A stretch of 64,000 nt of DNA from WTFV01 sp965203525 (GCA_965203525.1 OZ241898.1:4154001-4218000); one strand, 5' to 3'. Shown: positions 8,356 through 17,189, counted from the first letter of the stretch. Notes: generated from the letters alone by a model not told the origin. Made by a program: numbers and translations.

Positions 8356-9537
8356 TCACGAACATGGCAGGGGCATCTGGCGTTCGTCCGCGAGGCGGCG
8401 CCGCGCCAGCGCCACGTACCGTTCCTGCAGTTCGATGCCGACGTAGCGGCGGTTCAGGCGAGCCGCGGCCACCGCCGTCGTCCCGCTTCCCAGGAAGCAG
8501 TCCAGCACGACGTCGCCGGGATCGGTCAGGAGCCTGATGACGCGCGACGGCAGCTCGATGGGGAACTTCGCTTCGTGATCGTCGTTCTGCCGCACGGACG
8601 GGAAGGTCCAGACGCCGCGCGACCCCCATTCCCGCCACTGGCCGCGGCTCAGGCGGGACCGGTCCACCCTGGTGACCCCCGGCTTCCAGAACACGTAGAG
8701 GTACTCGAACTCGTCCACCGCGCGGTAGGAGAGGCTGGCCCAGCGGCTGTTCTCCCAACAGGCGTCCTTCACCCAGATCCGGCGGTCGTAGGCGTAGAAT
8801 CCGGCCGCCGCGGCCCATTCCTCGACCAGTCCGCCGACGATCCTGATCCGGGTCTGACTGTCGTACTTCCCGCCGCGGACGTTGTTGCCGTTCAATCGAC
8901 GGTCGATGGTCTGCTCGCTGCAACCGAGCAGATCCGCGATCTGGTACCGATTCATCTCCGGGTGCTCGCGCATCGCCTGCAGCACCGCGTCCCGGGTGAC
9001 ACGATGCCGGCGGGCGCCGATCGTTTCGGCCGAGATCCTCGGCATCGACGGATCGCGGAAGCACAGGATGTCGGCGATGTTGACGACCAGGAACCCGCCG
9101 GGCTTGATCACCGGCCAATGGGCGGCGATGACGTCGCGCAGCAACGCCTGCCAATCCTCGAAGCCCAGCTCCGCCTCGTACGACTTGCCGACGAAGTGCG
9201 GCGGCGACCAGACGCTGACGGCGACGCTGTTCTGCGCGATCCGGGGAACGAGCTCCCGCGCGTCGCCACAGTGAACGGCGTCGACGGCCAGCGGGTGATC
9301 GGCGCCGCCATCGACCTGCGAAACGGTCGTTCCCAGTTGCTCCTGAAGCCTCTTCGGCAAGCGATCGAACGTGAAGGACGACGCATTCCACGGTACGCCG
9401 TCACCGTGCGCTGGCCGTTTCCGGTCTCTCACGCGCGGGTTGCCGCTCCGCGAACCGACGTACCGGCATTCGAGCGGCTGTCGGATCGAAGTTCCGTGCG
9501 GGCGGGGCGCCGCGTCCGGCATCGCGTCACCTTCCAT
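8356..9537 (-). CDS. Beta-class site-specific DNA methyltransferase with inserted helix-turn-helix
   Basis: A 393-residue DNA amino-methyltransferase of circularly permuted (beta) order: the catalytic motif comes first (SPPH, residues 111-114) and the SAM motif last (DCFLGSGTT, 346-354, with GIELQERYVALARRRL after it). The usual motif is SPPY or DPPY; His in the fourth place is unusual and more compatible with the N4-cytosine SPP group. Between them, residues about 180-220 contain a helix-turn-helix-like segment (RYQIADLLGCSEQTIDRRL) in the target-recognition region. It is probably cotranscribed with the fused methylase/endonuclease downstream and might protect the other strand of an asymmetric site, or be an independent enzyme. 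ATG 9537 is the natural start. Confidence 0.85.
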   Translation of the reverse strand: MEGDAMPDAAPRPHGTSIRQPLECRYVGSRSGNPRVRDRKRPAHGDGVPWNASSFTFDRLPKRLQEQLGTTVSQVDGGADHPLAVDAVHCGDARELVPRIAQNSVAVSVWSPPHFVGKSYEAELGFEDWQALLRDVIAAHWPVIKPGGFLVVNIADILCFRDPSMPRISAETIGARRHRVTRDAVLQAMREHPEMNRYQIADLLGCSEQTIDRRLNGNNVRGGKYDSQTRIRIVGGLVEEWAAAAGFYAYDRRIWVKDACWENSRWASLSYRAVDEFEYLYVFWKPGVTRVDRSRLSRGQWREWGSRGVWTFPSVRQNDDHEAKFPIELPSRVIRLLTDPGDVVLDCFLGSGTTAVAAARLNRRYVGIELQERYVALARRRLADERQMPLPCS

Positions 9538-9590
9538 GATTCACTCCCCGCGATCCGCATCCCGCTGCTCGTCCGCCGCCCGTGGCGGCG

Positions 9591-11096
9591 TCACCGCGCG
9601 CGGCGAAAGTCGGCGGCGGTCAGATCGAGATCGGACAGCGGCAGCACCTCGATCCGGTCGAAGCCTTCGCCGGGCAGGTCGCGCAGGAACACCGACGCGT
9701 CCCCCACCAGCACCATCGACAGGCCGGCCGGCCGGAGCCAGGTTTCGGCGACGCGCTCGATGTCGTACACGGTGACGGCGTTGATGCGCTCCGGGTAGTC
9801 CTCGATCGCATCCAGGTCCAGGCCGTAGAGGATGGCTTCGAGCACCTGCGCGGCGATGGCGTTCGGCGTCTCGATGGTGATCGGAAAGCTGCCGGCCAGA
9901 TAGTCCTGCGCGCTCCGCAGCTCGGGCTCGCGCACCCGTTCCCGCCGCAGGCGGGCGATCTCGTCGACGGTCAGGCGCAACACCTCGGCGGTGGCGTCCG
10001 ACCGCGTGTCGGTCTTGGCCAGGAAGTCGCCCGCGACCGAGCGCCCGGCGACGTCGGCGGAGGCGGCGTAGGTGAGCGACCGCGCGGTCCGCAGCACGCT
10101 GCCGAGCCGGTTGCCCCCTTCGCCGCCGAGAATCTTGACGGCGACGTCGAAGGCCAGGAAGTCCGGGTGCGCGCGCCGCGGCGCGACGTGGCCGGCGTGG
10201 ACGACGGTCTGCACCGCGCCCGGCCGGTTGACGACCACGAGGCGCCGGGCGGGGGCCGGGACGTCGTCGGCGGTGACCGGAGGCGGCGCCGGGCCCGGCC
10301 TCCAGTCGCCGAGGGCGCGCTCCACCCCGGCGAACGCCTCGGCGGCCGTGACGTCGCCGACGACGGCGAGCACGGCGTTGTTCGGCAGGTAGTGGGTGCG
10401 GTGGAACGCCACCAGGTCGGCGCGCGTGATGGTGCGGATCGACCGCGGCGTGCCGCGCTGCGGCAGGCCGTAGGGATGGAAACCGTAGACCAGGCGGTTG
10501 AAGACGACGTTGGCGACGTACGCCGGATCGTCGTAGCTGACCCGCAGGCCGGAGAGCACCTGGTTGCGCTGCCGCTCGATCTCGGCCGGCGCGAAGGCCG
10601 GCCGCCGCGCCACGTCGGCGAGCAGGTCGAGGGCGAAGTCGAAGCTGTCCTTCATCACCAGCACGTCGACGAAGCCGAGGTCGCGGGCGGTGCCCACGCC
10701 GAGCGCGCCGCCGATGCTGTCGATGGATCCGGCGATCTGCTGGGCGGAGCGGGTGGTCGTCCCCTGATCGAGAAGCTGTCCGACGAGCGCGGCGACGCCC
10801 GGCTGGCCGGGCGGGTCGGCGGCGGCGCCGGCGCGCACGATCATCCGCACGTTGACCGCGGGCTGCTCGTGGTGGCCGACGTAGACCACCTGCAGCCCGT
10901 TGGCCAGCGAGCGGATCTCGTAGTCCGGGAAATCGACGTGGCGCCTCGTCAGCGGCGGCGGCGGCTGCTCGCGCGGCCAGTCGACCCGCTGCGCCCGCGC
11001 CGGGGGCGCAACGGACAGCCCGACCACGATCAGCGCCAGCGCCAGCGCGCCGGCCCGCGCCGCGCGCGGCCCCGCCACGTCGATCCTCCCCGTCAC
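9591..11096 (-). CDS. M16 peptidase-like protein, non-catalytic partner
   Basis: A 501-residue exported protein of the pitrilysin/processing-peptidase family. After a signal peptide (ALALALIVVGLSVAPPARAQ) it has the M16 N-terminal fold (LANGLQVVYVGHHEQP) and the inactive-domain repeats. The zinc motif HxxEH of the family is missing: the equivalent stretch reads GVAALVGQLLDQG. It is therefore expected to be the structural, non-catalytic subunit that pairs with an active M16 protein. GTG 11096 overlaps the stop of the upstream active subunit gene as GTGA, implying translational coupling and equal output. In other bacteria such pairs form periplasmic heterodimers; the substrate is unknown. Confidence 0.88.
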   Translation of the reverse strand: MTGRIDVAGPRAARAGALALALIVVGLSVAPPARAQRVDWPREQPPPPLTRRHVDFPDYEIRSLANGLQVVYVGHHEQPAVNVRMIVRAGAAADPPGQPGVAALVGQLLDQGTTTRSAQQIAGSIDSIGGALGVGTARDLGFVDVLVMKDSFDFALDLLADVARRPAFAPAEIERQRNQVLSGLRVSYDDPAYVANVVFNRLVYGFHPYGLPQRGTPRSIRTITRADLVAFHRTHYLPNNAVLAVVGDVTAAEAFAGVERALGDWRPGPAPPPVTADDVPAPARRLVVVNRPGAVQTVVHAGHVAPRRAHPDFLAFDVAVKILGGEGGNRLGSVLRTARSLTYAASADVAGRSVAGDFLAKTDTRSDATAEVLRLTVDEIARLRRERVREPELRSAQDYLAGSFPITIETPNAIAAQVLEAILYGLDLDAIEDYPERINAVTVYDIERVAETWLRPAGLSMVLVGDASVFLRDLPGEGFDRIEVLPLSDLDLTAADFRRAR

Positions 11097-12469
11097 CGCC
11101 CCGCCCGCCGCGAGCCGCGCGGCAGGATCGTCAGCACCAGCCGGTTGTCGTCGCGCAGGTAGGTGCGGGCCACCCGCCGCACGTCCTCCCGCGAGACGTT
11201 CATGAAGATGTCGAACTCGGCGTCGGCCGTCGTCACGTCGTCGTGAATGACCTGCGCGTGGGCGAGGTGCATCCCCTTCTGCTCGATGCTGACGCGGCCG
11301 ATGACGTAATCGCGCGCGAACTGGTTCTTGGCGCGCTGCAGCTCGGCGTCGGAGGGCGGCGCGGTCCCGGCGCGGTCCAGCTCGGCGATCAGGGCCTCCG
11401 CCACCTCCTCCGGCGTGCGCCCCGGCTGCACGAGGGCCACCGCGTAGAACAGGTTCGGGTCTTCGATGATGACCCCCTGCCCGAAGGCCGAGACCGCGAC
11501 CTGCTGCTCGTAGACCAGGCTGCGGTGAATCCGGGCGCTCTGTCCGTCCGACAGGATCTTCGACAGGATGTGCAGCGGATAGGCGTCGGGATGCCCGTCG
11601 TAGGTGACGGGGTGCGCGACGACCACCGCGGGCAGCGGCCAGTTGTCCGCCTCCACGGTCAGCCGGCGGCTCCCGGTCGCCGGGGGCTCGCGCGGCAGGT
11701 CGCGCGGCACCGGCTTCTTCGCCTTCGGCACCCGGCCGAAGTAGTGCTCGACCATCTGCAGCGCGTAGTCGGTCTCGAAGTCCCCGACGAGGGTCAGGGT
11801 GGCGTTCTCCGGCACGTAGTACGTGTCGAAGAACTCCTGGACGTCCTCGATCGACGCCGCTTCGATGTCCGCCATCGATCCGATCGTCTGGTGCTTGTAC
11901 GGATGGGTCGTGAACGCCTCGTCGTACAGGATCTCGGACAGCAGGCCGAACGGCTCGTTCTCGTACCGCCAGCGCCGCTCCTCCTTGACCACCTCGCGCT
12001 CGGAGTCGAGCGTCCGCTGGCTGATGCGCAGCGTCGCCATCCGGTCCGCCTCCAGCCACAGCACGAGCGGGAGGTACTGCGCCGGCACGGTCTCGAAGAA
12101 GACCGTCACGTCCTCGGTCGTGTAGGCGTTGCCCTCCCCGCCGACGCTGGAGATCATCGACAGGTGCTCGTCGGAGCGCACGTTGTGCGAGCCCTTGAAC
12201 ATCAGGTGCTCGAACAGGTGGGCGAAGCCGGTGCGGCCGGCCGGCTCGTTCTTCGATCCGACGTGGTACCACATCTGGAGGTTCACGATCGGCGTGGAGT
12301 GATCCTCGGACAGGATCACCGTCAGGCCGTTGTCCAGCGTGGTGAGGTGGTAGTCGAACTTCGGCGGCCGCACCGCGGCCTCGGCGGGCGCGGCGGCGGC
12401 GGCCGCCGCAAGACCCGCGGCCGACGCGGCGGCGGCCGCGCGCCGGAGCGCACGATGGAGGGCTCGCAT
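11093..12469 (-). CDS. M16 family zinc peptidase, catalytic subunit
   Basis: A 458-residue exported metallopeptidase. An alanine-rich signal peptide (residues 1-32) is followed by LDNGLTVILSEDHSTP and the inverted zinc motif HLFEH at residues 84-88; the third zinc ligand lies in the EREVVKEERR helix about 76 residues later. R/Y-type substrate contacts typical of M16B follow in the C-terminal half. I use ATG 12469 rather than an upstream start because the leader it gives is a clean signal peptide. It is followed with a GTGA overlap by its inactive partner at 9591-11096. Confidence 0.9.
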   Translation of the reverse strand: MRALHRALRRAAAAASAAGLAAAAAAAPAEAAVRPPKFDYHLTTLDNGLTVILSEDHSTPIVNLQMWYHVGSKNEPAGRTGFAHLFEHLMFKGSHNVRSDEHLSMISSVGGEGNAYTTEDVTVFFETVPAQYLPLVLWLEADRMATLRISQRTLDSEREVVKEERRWRYENEPFGLLSEILYDEAFTTHPYKHQTIGSMADIEAASIEDVQEFFDTYYVPENATLTLVGDFETDYALQMVEHYFGRVPKAKKPVPRDLPREPPATGSRRLTVEADNWPLPAVVVAHPVTYDGHPDAYPLHILSKILSDGQSARIHRSLVYEQQVAVSAFGQGVIIEDPNLFYAVALVQPGRTPEEVAEALIAELDRAGTAPPSDAELQRAKNQFARDYVIGRVSIEQKGMHLAHAQVIHDDVTTADAEFDIFMNVSREDVRRVARTYLRDDNRLVLTILPRGSRRAGR

Positions 12470-12532
12470 GCCGCGATTATGCCACAGCGCGTTCCCGCTC
12501 CCCCACCCGGCTCCGGCGCGCGGGCGGCCGGG

Positions 12533-12640
12533 GGAATCCGCCGCCGGCACCGGAAGCCTCGCGGCATCCCGGCGACGCGATGATCGACCATCGCATCCCG
12601 TCGGAATCCGCCGCCGGCGCCGGAAGCCTCGCGGCCCGGT
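12533..12640. repeat. Short direct repeat pair, spacing 70 nt
   Basis: ggaatccgccgccggc occurs at 12533 and 12603, and the match continues through ccggaagcctcgcggc, 33 nt in all with one difference. The copies sit between the M16 gene start and the downstream end of the next gene. Each carries the near-palindrome ccggcgccgg. Nothing else is recognisable in the 200 bases between the two genes. Confidence 0.85.
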
Positions 12641-12667
12641 CCGCGGGCCGCCCGGGCGCGCGGACGT

Positions 12668-13474
12668 TCAGTCGACGACGAACCGGAACGCCAGCCGGGT
12701 CCAGCGGACCGGCCGCCGCACGAAGATGTCGGGGTCCACGCGGCGCTCGCGGCCGATCAGGAGCTCGCCGGCGCCGGCGCCGCCGCGGAACCGCAGGCCG
12801 AGGTGGACGGATCCGCCGTACTGCCGCGTGCGTCCGAACAGGCTCTCGTCGGTCAGCGCCACCGCCCCGTCGAGCTCGCCGATCAGCGACACGCGCCCGT
12901 TCAGCGGGCGGAGCACGCGGAGGTAGGCGTCGGCCTCCTGCTCGTAGTCCACCTCCGAGCGGGTGATCGTCGCGAGCCAGCGGCCGGCGATCTCGACGTC
13001 GAACGCTCCGAGGCGCAGGCCGTCGCCCCAGGACAGCCCCAGCATGTTCCAGGAGGGCGATCCGGGGTGCTCCCGGTCCGCGCGATGGCGCGAGACGTGG
13101 TGGAAGGTCACGCCGAACTCTCCCCGCGGCAGGCGGGTGAACACCGACAGGTCCATCGTGTAGTTGGTCTGGGTCGGATCGATGGCGCGGCGCTCCTCGC
13201 CGACGACCGTCTCCAGGTTGAAGAACACGCTGCCGCGCGCGAAGAGGAGGTCGAACACGTCCATGTCGACCCCGACGTCGGTGTCCCAGCCGAACCGCTC
13301 CTCGCCGTCGCCGGCCAGCCGCGCGGCCCGCGTGTGGACGTCGTAGCGGGTCAGGAACCCGAGCTCGCGCGCGGCGGTCTGGACCGGCCGCGGACCGCCG
13401 ACGACCTGCGCGGCGGCGGGCTGCGCCGGCGCCGCGAGAACGGCGGGCAGCACGAGCGGGAGAAGCGTCCTCAA
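12668..13474 (-). CDS. Predicted outer-membrane beta-barrel protein, family unknown
   Basis: A 268-residue exported protein: signal peptide LLPLVLPAVLAAPAQPAAAQ, then alternating amphipathic strands (GWDTDVGVDMDVFDLLF, FGVTFHHVSRH, YGGSVHLGLRFRGG) ending in an aromatic-rich strand, as expected for a barrel of about ten strands. The histidine-bearing VTFHHVSRHRAD segment and the DTDVGVDM strand recall the DUF1207-like secreted proteins but I cannot assign the family. The start is TTG 13474, overlapping the stop of the upstream gene as TTGA, so it is translationally coupled to the KHE1-like membrane protein. Confidence 0.7.
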   Translation of the reverse strand: MRTLLPLVLPAVLAAPAQPAAAQVVGGPRPVQTAARELGFLTRYDVHTRAARLAGDGEERFGWDTDVGVDMDVFDLLFARGSVFFNLETVVGEERRAIDPTQTNYTMDLSVFTRLPRGEFGVTFHHVSRHRADREHPGSPSWNMLGLSWGDGLRLGAFDVEIAGRWLATITRSEVDYEQEADAYLRVLRPLNGRVSLIGELDGAVALTDESLFGRTRQYGGSVHLGLRFRGGAGAGELLIGRERRVDPDIFVRRPVRWTRLAFRFVVD

Positions 13475-14295
13475 CGCCGTCGAACCGCCATCCGCTCCAC
13501 GAACGGCGCCAGGTAGTCGAGGCCCAGCCGGGCGGCGACGTCACGCACGTGACCCGCCCGCTCGTCCGGGTTCAGATCGAGAATGCCGCGCAGCTCCCCG
13601 AGCGGCTCGCTCGCCCGCGTGCGCCACCGCACGTGCGCGAGACCGTGCCGGGCGCCGCGCCACGCCAGCAGGTGCCCGACGGCCAGGAACACGAAGTAGT
13701 AGGCCACGAAGTTGGGGCCGGGCACGAAGAACAGCAGCAGCCCCAGCAGAACGGCCGCGAGCGACGAGAGGAACAGACGCCGCAGGTGGTGCTCGGCGTC
13801 GCGGCCGAGCCGGCGGCGCGCCACCGCCAGCGCGCGGCCGCCGTCGAGATCGGCCGGATGCACGAGGTCGACCGCGGTCTGCTTGCGCAGGTGCCACAGC
13901 AGCCGCCACTCGGCGATCGCCTCGGCCACCCATCCGACGACCGTGTTCCGCAGCCGGACCGACCACGGACGCGGCCTGTCGGGGTCGGCCGGAACCGCGG
14001 CCAGCCGCCGGGCCCGCCGCTGTTCCTGCGCCTCGGCGATCATCCGGCGGAAGCGCGCGTAGAAACGCCCGCCCCGCGGGGCATCCGCCTCGGGATCGGC
14101 GTCCTCGACCTCGGCCGATTCGCAGAACAACTCGTACCCGGCGGGACCGAGCGGAACGAGGTACACGTCGACGGGTCTCGCGGCGGCGACGATGCCGCCG
14201 GCCGGATTCGCGGGAGCGGGGCCGGAGGCGGCCGCGGGCTGGGGGCCGAGCGCGCAGGCGCGGCGCGGAACCGCGTCGTCTTCGATCACGGTCAA
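13471..14295 (-). CDS. Mit_KHE1-like (mitochondrial K+/H+ exchange-related) membrane protein
   Basis: A 274-residue protein resembling the Mit_KHE1 family (PF10173), named after yeast proteins needed for mitochondrial K+/H+ exchange. Landmarks are VVGWVAEAIAEWRLLWHLR, LVHPADLDG and the two membrane segments LFLSSLAAVLLGLLLFFVPG and NFVAYYFVFLAVGHLLAW joined by a PGPN turn. The first ~50 residues are low-complexity and may include a mis-called start. Bacterial members are little studied; a role in cation homeostasis or membrane organisation is inference from the family name only. It is followed with a TTGA overlap by an outer-membrane-like protein. Confidence 0.75.
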   Translation of the reverse strand: MTVIEDDAVPRRACALGPQPAAASGPAPANPAGGIVAAARPVDVYLVPLGPAGYELFCESAEVEDADPEADAPRGGRFYARFRRMIAEAQEQRRARRLAAVPADPDRPRPWSVRLRNTVVGWVAEAIAEWRLLWHLRKQTAVDLVHPADLDGGRALAVARRRLGRDAEHHLRRLFLSSLAAVLLGLLLFFVPGPNFVAYYFVFLAVGHLLAWRGARHGLAHVRWRTRASEPLGELRGILDLNPDERAGHVRDVAARLGLDYLAPFVERMAVRRR

Positions 14296-14373
14296 CGATC
14301 AACGATACCACCGATGCGGCCGATCGCGCAGCCGGGCGCGGCGCCCCCGCGTCGGTCCCGAACCCGCGCGCCC

Positions 14374-14880
14374 TCAGAACGAGACGACGCCGAGCACCTT
14401 CGGAGCGATACCGAAACCGTGGTCGGCGTCGACCACGACGAGGGGAACCCCGAATCCCGCCTTGACGCCGAACCGTCCCGACAGTCGGCGGCCGACGAGC
14501 AGTTCCACGTACACGTCGGAATGGACGGTCTCCTGGCCGGCGGAATAGAAGCCGCCGACGTGGCGCGTATCGACGACGCCGAGGCCGAGGTTGCATTCGA
14601 AGCCGTTCTCCCACGTGCGCCGGAAGGAGATCATCGCCGCCGCCCAGCGGAGGTTCCCGCCCGGGGCGGCGGGGGGCCGGAACACCCCCCGCGCCGTCAG
14701 GCCGACCGAGTCCGTCACCCAGCCGGTCACGCCGGCCTCGAACGCCCCGGGGACCAGCCACGCGCCGACCTGCAGTTCGCCGTTCGACCGTCCCTGCGCG
14801 CCGGCCGCGGCGGTCTGCAACCCGGTCACCAGCGCGGCGGCCAACACCCGCCGACCGATTCCCGCACGCCCGTACGCCAT
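14374..14880 (-). CDS. Small outer-membrane-like protein, type A copy 1
   Basis: A 168-residue exported protein: signal peptide ending AGAQ, the family tag RSNGELQVGAW, a GVTGWVTDSVGLTARGVF strand pair, and a C-terminal KVLGVVSF ending in phenylalanine, as expected for a beta-barrel folded by the BAM complex. It is one of four related genes in alternating order here (A1 14374, B1 14893, A2 15534, B2 16173). All four share WVT..FG.....RG.F, LVG/LAG.R.S.RFGV.AG and the PKV...VSF ending, so A and B are themselves distant paralogues. Function unknown. Confidence 0.75.
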   Translation of the reverse strand: MAYGRAGIGRRVLAAALVTGLQTAAAGAQGRSNGELQVGAWLVPGAFEAGVTGWVTDSVGLTARGVFRPPAAPGGNLRWAAAMISFRRTWENGFECNLGLGVVDTRHVGGFYSAGQETVHSDVYVELLVGRRLSGRFGVKAGFGVPLVVVDADHGFGIAPKVLGVVSF

Positions 14881-14892
14881 GCCGCCTCCCCT

Positions 14893-15414
14893 TCAGAACG
14901 AGACGACCGACTGGACCTTCGGGAGGAAGCGGATTCCCCCGTCCAACGGGTGGCGCAACAAGACGCCCAGCCCGGCTCTGACGCCGAAACGGCGGGAAAA
15001 CCAGTGGCCGGCGAGGAACTCCATCGTGAATTCGAACGAGGTCTCCCGGTTCAGCCGCGGCAGTCGGGCGGACCGCCGGTCCTGGAGCACGCCGGTCAGT
15101 CCGATCCCGGTGTGGAGCTCGATGCCGCGTTCGGCAACCCTGCGGAAGTACGCGATCGCCGCCGCCCCCTTGAAGCCGCCGGCCGACAGGCCGGTCGTGA
15201 GCGGCCACGCCGGCGCGAACGCGCCGCGCACGCCGAAACCGAACGACTCCGTGACCCAGACGTTCGCGCCGCCCTCGACGGCCGCCGGCGACAGCCAGCC
15301 GCCGGCCAGCAGCTCCACCGCCGGCGGGGACTGCGCCGCGACCCCCGGCGTACCCGGACCCGCCACCATGAGGACGCCGAGGATCAGCCAACGCCCGAGC
15401 CGGCGGCCTGCCAT
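14893..15414 (-). CDS. Small outer-membrane-like protein, type B copy 1
   Basis: A 173-residue paralogue of type B: signal peptide MAGRRLGRWLILGVLMVAG, the tag AVELLAGGWLSPAAVEGGAN, the strand VTESFGFGVRGAFAP, and the C-terminal LPKVQSVVSF. I start at ATG 15414, where the signal peptide begins; the open frame upstream is only the antisense of other sequence. Its nearest relative in the window is B2 (16173-16655), with which it shares more than with the type A neighbours, indicating that an A-B pair was duplicated as a unit. Confidence 0.75.
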   Translation of the reverse strand: MAGRRLGRWLILGVLMVAGPGTPGVAAQSPPAVELLAGGWLSPAAVEGGANVWVTESFGFGVRGAFAPAWPLTTGLSAGGFKGAAAIAYFRRVAERGIELHTGIGLTGVLQDRRSARLPRLNRETSFEFTMEFLAGHWFSRRFGVRAGLGVLLRHPLDGGIRFLPKVQSVVSF

Positions 15415-15533
15415 CTTCGCGCCTCCGCTTCGTCGCGTCCTCGCCGCGAAGCTCGCGCTCGGTCCGCCCGGCCGGCTCCCGGCGGGCGGCCCCGAAGCGG
15501 CGCCGCGGACGGCCGTCCCGAACCCGCTCGACG

Positions 15534-16139
15534 TCAGAACGAAACGACGCCGAGCACCTTCGGAGTGACGGTCCCTTCCACGCCGGTAGAGGGTGTGCCG
15601 ACACCGACCTTGAATCCGACGTGGTCGGCGATCCGGTAGCCGACGAGGTACTCCAGGTAAAAGCCAGTGGATTCGGCCACCGAACCGCCGTCGGAAACTG
15701 CCACCACACGGGTGTCGAACCCGCCGAAACTGACGTTGCACTCGACGCGCGTCCCCCAGAACCACCGCAGGGAGTACATCATCGCCACCCACCGGAGATT
15801 CGGGCGCCGGCGATACCCAGGGACGGAGCTGGGCCAACCGCCGGGCCGATACACGCCGCCGGGCCGATACACGCCGCGGGCCGTGAAGCCGAACCAGCGC
15901 GTCACCCAGCCGGTCACGCCGATCTCGAACGCGCCGGGGGCCGACCACGCGCCCACCAGCAGCTCGCCGTTCGACCGAACCTGCGCGCCGGCCGTGGCGC
16001 GGACGGCGTCGCCGCCTGTCCCGCGCCCCCCGAGCTCGCCGTTCGACCGAACCTGCGCGCCGGCCGCGGCCGCGAACGGCCCGGCGAGCAGCGCGGCGGC
16101 CAGCAACCATCGACAGACGCCGGCGCGCCGGCGCGCCAT
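15534..16139 (-). CDS. Small outer-membrane-like protein, type A copy 2, with internal repeats
   Basis: A 201-residue relative of the type A protein at 14374. It carries two in-frame expansions: AGAQVRSNGEL appears twice, 24 residues apart (DNA at 15961 and 16033, spacing 72 nt), and GVYRPG appears twice in direct succession (an 18 nt tandem repeat near 15841-15876). Both lie in or beside the N-terminus or a loop, where length change is tolerable. The C-terminus is PKVLGVVSF. ATG 16139 gives a good signal peptide (WLLAAALLAGPFAAAAGAQ); a GTG four codons earlier is possible. Confidence 0.75.
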   Translation of the reverse strand: MARRRAGVCRWLLAAALLAGPFAAAAGAQVRSNGELGGRGTGGDAVRATAGAQVRSNGELLVGAWSAPGAFEIGVTGWVTRWFGFTARGVYRPGGVYRPGGWPSSVPGYRRRPNLRWVAMMYSLRWFWGTRVECNVSFGGFDTRVVAVSDGGSVAESTGFYLEYLVGYRIADHVGFKVGVGTPSTGVEGTVTPKVLGVVSF

Positions 16140-16172
16140 GACCGTTTCCACTGTACTGGGCCTGCCCGCGGT

Positions 16173-16655
16173 TCAGAACGACATCACACCGTACGCCTTC
16201 GGAAAGAAGCGGATGCCGCCCGACAGGTAGCGTGGCGCCACGGCGCTCAGCCCGGCTCGCACCCCGAAGCGCCGCGAGAACCGGCGGCCGGCGAGAAACT
16301 CCATCGTCCAGACCCACTCGCCCTTCCGACGGTGCAGGATCTGGGTCGAGCCGATGCCGTAGTGGAACTCGACGTCCCGCACCGCCCGCCGTCTGAAGGC
16401 GGCGACCACCGTCGCACCCGTGGCGCTTCCGCCCCTCCGCCACCAGGCCGGCGCGAACCAGCCACGCACGCCGAAACCGAACGACTCCGTGACCCGGAGG
16501 TTCGCGCCGCCCTCGACGGCCGCCGACGACAGCCAGCCGCCGGCCAGCAGCTCCACCGCCGGCAGGGACTGCGCCTCGCTCCCCGGCGTGCCCGGCCCCG
16601 CCACCACGACGCCGAGGATCAGCCAACGCCGAAGCCCGAGCCGGCGGCCCGCCAT
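16173..16655 (-). CDS. Small outer-membrane-like protein, type B copy 2
   Basis: A 160-residue type B protein: signal peptide MAGRRLGLRRWLILGVVVAG, tag AVELLAGGWLSSAAVEGGAN, VTESFGFGVRGWFAP, FSRRFGVRAGLSAV and the C-terminal PKAYGVMSF. ATG 16655 is preceded by a ggaggtcagg box. As the first gene on the minus strand of the A-B-A-B block it probably opens the transcript. Confidence 0.75.
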   Translation of the reverse strand: MAGRRLGLRRWLILGVVVAGPGTPGSEAQSLPAVELLAGGWLSSAAVEGGANLRVTESFGFGVRGWFAPAWWRRGGSATGATVVAAFRRRAVRDVEFHYGIGSTQILHRRKGEWVWTMEFLAGRRFSRRFGVRAGLSAVAPRYLSGGIRFFPKAYGVMSF

Positions 16656-16946
16656 CTTCCTGACCTCCCTGCGTTTCTTCGTGTCTTCAGTGCTTATCTT
16701 AGTCGGAGCACGACGCCCTGACGCCCGGGCTCGGGACTCGGCCCGCACGGCGGCGAAACGACCACGGCCAGTGGGGACCGCGTTCACGCGCCGGCCGGTC
16801 TCGCCCGTTCCCGTGCTCGCGCGGTGCGTGACTTCGACCCCGTGGCCTGCCGTGCGGTCCACGTGGCCCTCGGTTCAGCCGATCGGAGCGAGACGACCGA
16901 GTTGTTCGGTACGCTCGACGCCGGCGCCCGGTGGTATCCTGTGGGC

Positions 16947-17189
16947 ATGGCCGTCGACACGCATGCGGCCGTGAAGACGCTGACCGACGCCGGCGCCGAC
17001 GGGGCGCTTGCGGTGGCGGTGGTCGAGGTCGCGCGCGAGGCGGGCACGGAGGCCACCGGCGAGCTGGTCACGCGGTCGCACTTCGACACGGCGCTCGCGC
17101 AGCTCGAGTCCCGCCTGGCTTGGCGTCTGGTCACCGCTGGCGTCGCGATCGCGGCCGTGGTGGTCGCGGCGCTACGGTTCCCGAGTTGA
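16947..17189 (+). CDS. DUF1640 / CCDC90-like small membrane-anchored protein
   Basis: An 80-residue protein: MAVDTHAAVKTLTDAGADGALA, then a helical stretch with VTRSHFDTALAQLESRL, then one C-terminal membrane helix (LVTAGVAIAAVVVAALRF). This layout (a short helical head beginning DTH..VK.L...G, a coiled coil and a tail anchor) is that of bacterial DUF1640 proteins, relatives of the mitochondrial CCDC90/MCUR1 group. ATG 16947 has a TATCCT hexamer only six bases before it, so the transcript may have almost no leader. Bacterial function unknown. Confidence 0.7.
   Translation: MAVDTHAAVKTLTDAGADGALAVAVVEVAREAGTEATGELVTRSHFDTALAQLESRLAWRLVTAGVAIAAVVVAALRFPS

Noticed and set aside
6895..9798. A 967-codon open frame on the plus strand
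   Set aside because: It is antisense to the restriction-modification genes, which carry clear family motifs; low-complexity Arg/His-rich composition is typical of shadow frames at this GC.
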